From JAEUMG01 sp046349315 (GTDB lineage: Bacteria; Pseudomonadota; Alphaproteobacteria; Rhizobiales; Aestuariivirgaceae): a stretch of DNA of 64,000 nt. The stretch is from NCBI GenBank assembly GCA_046349315.1, contig JAXMCQ010000003.1, forward strand, positions 124,001 through 188,000, given 5' to 3'. How positions within the stretch are numbered: the stretch's first letter is position 1; each line of letters begins with the position of its first letter. Both the position numbers and the translations under genes were made by a program. Shown here in pieces: positions 59,707-64,000 of the stretch. The notes beneath the pieces were generated by a model. That model worked only from the letters and a program-made list of their open reading frames with translations. It ran no database searches and had not been told where the DNA came from.

Positions 59707-59970
59707 TTAATTGACCGTAGCCTTGCCGCCGCTGATCGTCACTTTTTCCGATCCGCTGAGCGCCTCACGATCGCCATTGGGCATGGTCACGAAGCAGCCG
59801 GAAGCGCAGAACTCGACAGTCTCGCCCGGCCCGACCGCCAATTCGCTCTGCTGGCTGCCTTCGGTCACCTTGAGCAGCACGGCCTCGCCGTCGCCATTGG
59901 TCACGGTTGCCGCAGCGGCCGCGCCGCCCAAGCCTGTTGAAACCAACATCACGACCAGTAAACGTTTCAT
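59707..59970 (-). CDS. Small periplasmic protein, unknown
   Basis: An 87-residue protein with a signal peptide (MKRLLVVMLVSTGLGGAAAA). The mature part is beta-rich with two Cys in ETVEFCASGCFVTM, likely a disulfide, and ends KVTISGGKATVN. The family is not recognised. It is ten bases before the deacetylase gene, so the pair may be cotranscribed. Confidence 0.65.
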   Translation of the reverse strand: MKRLLVVMLVSTGLGGAAAAATVTNGDGEAVLLKVTEGSQQSELAVGPGETVEFCASGCFVTMPNGDREALSGSEKVTISGGKATVN

Positions 59971-60062
59971 CGATCCTCACGGTGTCGCCACCGCCTCCAT
60001 GACCTTCTTGGGTCTTTGGGCGCCCTTTTGCCCGCGCACGCCTGAACGCGACATGAACGGCC

Positions 60063-62393
60063 TTATGCCTTCGGGACAGCCTCTGGCACCGGTTCCGCTA
60101 ACGTGAACGGTAGCGAAATCCCCTCCTCACGGAAGGCATCGACGGCATCGAGCCGGATCTCGCTCGCCACACCTCCGCCACGCGTGATGTCGCTCACATA
60201 GACATTGATCTCGAAATCGAGTGCGTTCTGCGCAATCCCGAGAAACGCAACACTGGGCGCCGGCGATTTGAGCACCCCCTGGTGATGCTTGGCGACCTCG
60301 AGTAAAAGCGCGCTCACGCGGCGGGGATTCTCCCAATGCGCCACGCTCATCTTGATATCGACGCGGCCAGAAGTATTGCGATGCGTCCAGTTGCCGACCG
60401 CACTATTGATCAGTTCGGAATTGGGCAGGATCACCGTCTGTCTTTGTCCGGTCTCGATTTCCGTTACCCGCACGCTGATCTTGCGCACTGTTCCTTGGGT
60501 GCCGCCCGCGACGATCCAGTCGCCAACCTTGAACGGCCGCTCGGCAAGGAGGATCAGCCCAGAGACGAAATTATTGACGATGCTTTGCAGACCGAAGCCG
60601 ATGCCGACCGACAGCGCACCGGCCACCAATGCGAGATTGGAGAGATTGAAGCCCGCCGCCGAGAGCCCGATGATTGCCGCGATGATCACGCCCGCATAGC
60701 CGACGATCGTGCGGATCGAGTTGCGCACCCCGGCATCGACCCGGCTGCGCGCCATGACGCGTCCGTCGAGCCAGTTTTGGAAGCGCCGCGTCGACAGGAA
60801 CCCGATGACGAAGATCACCACGCCCAACACGATTCCGAGCAGCGATATGGTGATCGAGCCGATGGTGATGTCGGTGAGGAATGTCGTCAGCCACGCCTGG
60901 ATATCGACCCAGTTGAAGCCCCATTGCAGCAGGATCAGGGGCAGGCCGATCAGGAACACGACGGCATAGATAAGGAAGCTTGCGAGCAGGCCGAGCTGGT
61001 CAAGCGCGGTATCGTCGAGCGAAAACCATGCGCGCGCCTGGCGCCCGAAGCGCGAGCGCGGGAAGGCGCCCTCGGCGGCGAGCACATGCCCGCTCTGAAC
61101 CCCGATATACATGGTGGCGAGAATGGCGCCGGTCACCACGATCTGCGCCGCCATGAAGCGTGCAAGCCCGATATAGCCGAAGAGTGCGGCAATGATGATC
61201 GCCACGGCCGCGATGATGATCGGATAGCGCACATAGCCGGGCCAGCCCTTGCGTGCAGCCGTCTGGCGATCTGTGAAAGGCTTTACCAATGCCGCAGCGA
61301 TCAGCAATCCGCTGATGACGAGCGATGATACGAAACTCTTGGCAACCGTCAGCGACAGGGGCGAGGCATAGATGGCACTGACCCGGCCGAGAAAATAATC
61401 GATGACCTGCACCACCGACATCGCCACCGTGAGAATGACGAGCACCCGCGCCGCGCCGTCGGAGACGAGAATCAACCGGCGATCAGGCCGGCCCGGTGCG
61501 AACAGCGCATTGGCCAATCGCTGCACGAAGAAGATTGCGGCACAGGCGATAAGGAAAGCCTCGAACAGCGCCAGCGTCTGCCCGGTGAACACGCCGAAAT
61601 AGAAGAACAGGCCATAGGTGACGGCCAGCGCCGCCGCCACCGTCAGTGACGGAATGACCGTCGACCAGAAGGCGAGCGACAACCGACTGATATAGGAGTC
61701 CTCGTCCTCTTCCGCCTCGTGCTCGCCGACACTGCCGAACAGGCGCCTGATGCCCCAATAGGTCGTGAATCCGAGCAAGAGCGAAAGCCCGACCGCGCCG
61801 ATAAGCGAGCCGCGCCGGAACGACGCCATGAAGGCAAGCCGCGCCGAGACCTGCCGCACCACGGTGTCGACCTCATGGGCGAGATCGCTCAGAACTTGGG
61901 CGCCGAATACTCCGCCGATCTCGGTGCGCCGGAACAGTGTGTTGCTGAACAGTTCGCGGCGCAGGCCCGTGATCTGGTCGCCCGCCTTGGCGGCACGGAT
62001 GGATAGCGCCTCGGCCTCGCCGAGAAGCCCATTATTGATCGACTTCTCTTCGGTGAGTGTCCGGCGCTCATCGGTGATGATTTGCGGCTCGGCCGGTTCG
62101 CCTTCCTTGGGCGGCGCGCCAAGTTCGGCGAGCCGGTTGTTGATCTCGATGAGCCGCGGCCGGAGCGACACACCGAAGCCGATCAGCGATTTCGACAGAT
62201 TGTCCAGCCTGACGCGCAGGGCGACGAGCTTGGCATCGTCCTCCGCGGCTTCCGGGACGGCGCGCTCGATCGAATTGATTTCACGGCCGAACCCGGCGAT
62301 CTCTTCGCGCTTCGCTCCGTAATCAGCGGCAAGCGCAAATCCGGCCCAGACCAGCGTAAATGCAAGTAAGAGTGTGGCGCGCAATGTCATCAT
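60063..62393 (-). CDS. Mechanosensitive channel of the MscS family with DUF3772 domain
   Basis: A 776-residue inner-membrane protein. A signal peptide (MTLRATLLLAFTLVWAGFAL) and a helical periplasmic part of about 160 residues (DUF3772 type) precede about eleven helices. The pore-lining MscS segment is in LVAGALSVGIGFGLQSIVNN, followed by ERPFKVGDWIVAGGTQGTVR and the C-terminal alpha/beta domain. This is the large MscM-like architecture that opens on membrane tension to release solutes. Confidence 0.93.
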   Translation of the reverse strand: MMTLRATLLLAFTLVWAGFALAADYGAKREEIAGFGREINSIERAVPEAAEDDAKLVALRVRLDNLSKSLIGFGVSLRPRLIEINNRLAELGAPPKEGEPAEPQIITDERRTLTEEKSINNGLLGEAEALSIRAAKAGDQITGLRRELFSNTLFRRTEIGGVFGAQVLSDLAHEVDTVVRQVSARLAFMASFRRGSLIGAVGLSLLLGFTTYWGIRRLFGSVGEHEAEEDEDSYISRLSLAFWSTVIPSLTVAAALAVTYGLFFYFGVFTGQTLALFEAFLIACAAIFFVQRLANALFAPGRPDRRLILVSDGAARVLVILTVAMSVVQVIDYFLGRVSAIYASPLSLTVAKSFVSSLVISGLLIAAALVKPFTDRQTAARKGWPGYVRYPIIIAAVAIIIAALFGYIGLARFMAAQIVVTGAILATMYIGVQSGHVLAAEGAFPRSRFGRQARAWFSLDDTALDQLGLLASFLIYAVVFLIGLPLILLQWGFNWVDIQAWLTTFLTDITIGSITISLLGIVLGVVIFVIGFLSTRRFQNWLDGRVMARSRVDAGVRNSIRTIVGYAGVIIAAIIGLSAAGFNLSNLALVAGALSVGIGFGLQSIVNNFVSGLILLAERPFKVGDWIVAGGTQGTVRKISVRVTEIETGQRQTVILPNSELINSAVGNWTHRNTSGRVDIKMSVAHWENPRRVSALLLEVAKHHQGVLKSPAPSVAFLGIAQNALDFEINVYVSDITRGGGVASEIRLDAVDAFREEGISLPFTLAEPVPEAVPKA

Positions 62394-62439
62394 CGGCGCT
62401 CCCTACACGAAGCCCTTGCCGCCCCGCAACCTGATACCC

Positions 62440-63117
62440 CTACCCCATCCGCCGCAAATCCGGTGCGCGCTCCGGCAACGGAAAGCACTTGACGAAACGC
62501 TGTGCCACGCGCTTGTCGCCTTCGAGTGCGACAGTGCCCGCCTTGGCCGCCTCATCGAGGGGTTGCCCGCCATAGATGACCGCCGCCAGCGCATCAGGCG
62601 TCGTCCGCAGATACACATCGCAAGCCTCATCGCGCCCCGGCAGAACTGTCATCCGGTCTCCCGAAACCCGCGCCGTGAATTCATGTTCGCCGAAACTGAG
62701 TCCGATCTTGCCGCGGAACCCCTTCGCGGCTTGCGGATTGAACATCGTGCGTAAGGACAGCACGATGGAATTGACGCTCATCGGTCGCCCCTGCGGCATG
62801 CTGGGCGACCGCGACGCCCAGCGCCCGAAATCGCGGATGAACGGCTCGAGTTCGCGGCCCCAGGCCGATAGCTCATAGGCCGTCACCGCGGCTGGCGGCA
62901 GCAATCGCCGTTTCACAACGATGGAGGAGGCTTCGAGTTCGGACAGCCTTTGCGAAAGCACATTAGGGCTGATACCGGGAAGGTCGTTGCGCAGATCGGT
63001 AAAGCGCTTAGGCCCCAGCATCAACTCGCGGATAACCAGCAATGCCCAGCGCTCGCCCACCAGCTCCAGCGCATGAGCCACCCCGCATCCGTCGTCATAG
63101 TCCCGCTTGCCTGTCAT
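62440..63117 (-). CDS. HxlR-family transcriptional regulator with SCP2-like C-terminal domain
   Basis: A 225-residue protein. Residues 1-100 are the HxlR winged helix (CGVAHALELVGERWALLVIR, then ELMLGPKRFTDLRNDLPGIS and NVLSQRLSELEASSIV). Residues 115-215 look like a sterol carrier protein 2 fold (FGEHEFTARVSGDRMTVLPG, then AVIYGGQPLDEAAKAGTVAL), as in a subset of regulators in actinobacteria and proteobacteria. The SCP2 part might bind a hydrophobic ligand. It is divergent from a VOC gene, its likely target. Confidence 0.88.
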   Translation of the reverse strand: MTGKRDYDDGCGVAHALELVGERWALLVIRELMLGPKRFTDLRNDLPGISPNVLSQRLSELEASSIVVKRRLLPPAAVTAYELSAWGRELEPFIRDFGRWASRSPSMPQGRPMSVNSIVLSLRTMFNPQAAKGFRGKIGLSFGEHEFTARVSGDRMTVLPGRDEACDVYLRTTPDALAAVIYGGQPLDEAAKAGTVALEGDKRVAQRFVKCFPLPERAPDLRRMG

Positions 63118-63215
63118 CGCCTGTCAGCAGTCTTGCACGATTCGTCTTGACACCACTATAGTACGAATATAGGACTCGATAATACGAAATTACAATGCAA
63201 TCAATGGAAACCGCC
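63118..63215. promoter_or_regulatory. Divergent promoter/operator region of the HxlR and VOC genes
   Basis: The 98-base gap is AT-rich for this genome. TTGACA at 63147-63152 can serve as a -35 for the rightward genes, with TATAGG at 63168 as a weak -10 (15-base spacer). GTACGAATAT and AATACGAAAT repeat TACGAA 21 bases apart, and an inverted ATTCGT lies at 63140, a plausible operator for a dimeric HxlR protein. These are by eye only. Confidence 0.4.
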
Positions 63216-63620
63216 ATGAGCCGCAAGATATTCGTCAACCTCCCGGTCAATAACCTGGAAAAATCCAAGGCCTTCTTCGGAAAGCTGGGCTTTACCTTCA
63301 ACACGCAATTCACCGACGAAACTGCGGCCTGCATGGTGATCAGCGAGGACATTTACGCGATGCTGCTGACGCACGACAAATGGCGCCAGTTCACCGATCG
63401 CGAAATTGCCGGCCCCAAGGTGCTCGAGGTGATGACCTGCCTTTCCGCCGACAATCGCGATGAAGTGAACCGCCTTGTCGATGCCGCGGTGTCGGCCGGT
63501 GGCGAGGAGAAACGCCCGGCCCAGGATTACGGCTTCATGTTCATGCGGAGCTTCGAGGATCTCGACGGCCATGTCTGGGAGTTCGCATGGATGGATCCCG
63601 CCCACATTCAACAGAGTTGA
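63216..63620 (+). CDS. VOC-family (glyoxalase-like) protein
   Basis: A 134-residue protein starting at ATG 63216; in-frame ATGs at 63195 and 63204 would add four or seven residues. It is a single-chain VOC fold (RKIFVNLPVNNLEKSKAFFG, TNETAA-like TDETAACMVISEDIYAML, YGFMFMRSFEDLDGHVWEFA). Related proteins are often called glyoxalase or bleomycin resistance proteins without tested function. It is followed after 13 bases by the DUF899 gene and sits opposite an HxlR regulator. Confidence 0.88.
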   Translation: MSRKIFVNLPVNNLEKSKAFFGKLGFTFNTQFTDETAACMVISEDIYAMLLTHDKWRQFTDREIAGPKVLEVMTCLSADNRDEVNRLVDAAVSAGGEEKRPAQDYGFMFMRSFEDLDGHVWEFAWMDPAHIQQS

Positions 63621-63633
63621 CAAGGAGGTTCGC

Positions 63634-64000
63634 ATGACCGCCCATCAAGTCGTCTCCGAGAAGGAATGGCTTAAGGCCCGCAAGGTGCTGCTTGCCCGCG
63701 AGCGCGAACTCACGCATCTGCACGACAAGATTGCGGAAGAACGCCGTGCCCTGCCCTGGGTCAAGGTCGCGAAGGATTATATCTTCGATAGCCCCTCAGG
63801 CAAAGTGAGGCTCATCGATCTCTTCGGACTGAGAAGCCAGCTTGCCGTCTATCATTTCATGCTGGCACCCGACTCCGATCATCTCTGCGAGGGCTGTTCG
63901 TTTCTGGCCGATCACATCGACGCCGCGCGCCAGCATTTCGAGCATGCCGATCTCGCCTTCGCGGCGATCTCGCGTGCGCCCATCACGCGCATCGAGCAGG
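63634..64000 (+). CDS. DUF899 family protein, truncated by the window edge
   Basis: The first 122 residues of a thioredoxin-fold-like DUF899 protein. ATG 63634 has AAGGAGG five bases before. The sequence (VVSEKEWLKARKVLLARERE, then ALPWVKVAKDYIF, and DSDHLCEGCSFLADHIDAAR) has the family's CxxC-like CEGC motif and the YHFM core strand. Its function is unknown. The gene continues past the right edge. Confidence 0.9.
   Translation, partial: MTAHQVVSEKEWLKARKVLLARERELTHLHDKIAEERRALPWVKVAKDYIFDSPSGKVRLIDLFGLRSQLAVYHFMLAPDSDHLCEGCSFLADHIDAARQHFEHADLAFAAISRAPITRIEQ

Noticed and set aside
1..64000. CRISPR arrays, rRNA genes and intact insertion sequences
   Set aside because: I found no regularly spaced repeats, no rRNA sequence and no complete transposase gene.

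Overview
The window is GC-rich and densely coded. It looks like a chromosomal segment of an alphaproteobacterium, probably of the order Hyphomicrobiales (Rhizobiales). The support is a DUF992 protein, a two-domain cold-shock protein coupled to a DUF192 gene, an NDUFS4-type complex I accessory protein, a split pntAA/pntAB/pntB transhydrogenase, a betaine-lipid btaA/btaB locus, small alphaproteobacterial membrane proteins and REP-type hairpins. Genus cannot be told from sequence alone. There is no rRNA and no CRISPR array. Three tRNA genes are present: Ser-GCU, Arg-UCU and Pro-UGG.

Layout. 1-9.5 kb is housekeeping and envelope: a truncated membrane protein, two L,D-transpeptidases, a GMC oxidoreductase with a small partner, cardiolipin synthase and several small secreted proteins. 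9.7-17.2 kb is a probable old genomic island at tRNA-Ser(GCU). It has an integrase relic next to the tRNA, a 34-bp copy of the 5' half of that tRNA 6.2 kb away, and two related HTH genes just outside. Its cargo is a complete carbohydrate ABC importer and an aldonolactone-oxidase-like flavoprotein. 17.5-28 kb holds an orphan iron-binding protein, btaB, a frame-broken btaA with a likely Pho box, gatB, metC, creA and a DUF4424 gene. 28-31.6 kb is a second decayed mobile zone at tRNA-Arg(UCU): near-identical 130-bp direct repeats enclose about 2.1 kb with a truncated, frameshifted phage portal gene and an unrecognised three-helix membrane protein. Small repeats, a truncated small gene and two genes under 60 codons lie beside it.

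31.6-50.5 kb is core again: complex I accessory protein, tRNA-Pro, DUF192 and cold-shock pair, sirtuin, glyoxalase, transhydrogenase operon, a periplasmic WD40-caspase protein abutting a MOSC protein, an ABC1 kinase, oligoendopeptidase F, an MFS transporter and a third L,D-transpeptidase. 50.6-55.9 kb is an unusual chain of four genes with ATGA-type overlaps or near-contact: a Rieske plus flavodoxin-like fusion, two tandem class III adenylate cyclase/TPR paralogs and a multi-pass membrane protein. 56-64 kb has a ThDP enzyme with a carboxymuconolactone-decarboxylase-like partner, a polysaccharide deacetylase, an MscS channel, and an HxlR regulator divergent from a VOC protein and a DUF899 gene cut by the window edge.

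Most genes are ordinary. What deserves a second look: the two tRNA-associated mobile remnants and the unknown cargo protein between the tRNA-Arg repeats; the cluster of indels in btaA beside an apparently intact btaB and Pho box; the cyclase/Rieske-flavodoxin chain; and the exported WD40-caspase. I did not find a clearly new multi-gene system that I could defend from sequence alone.
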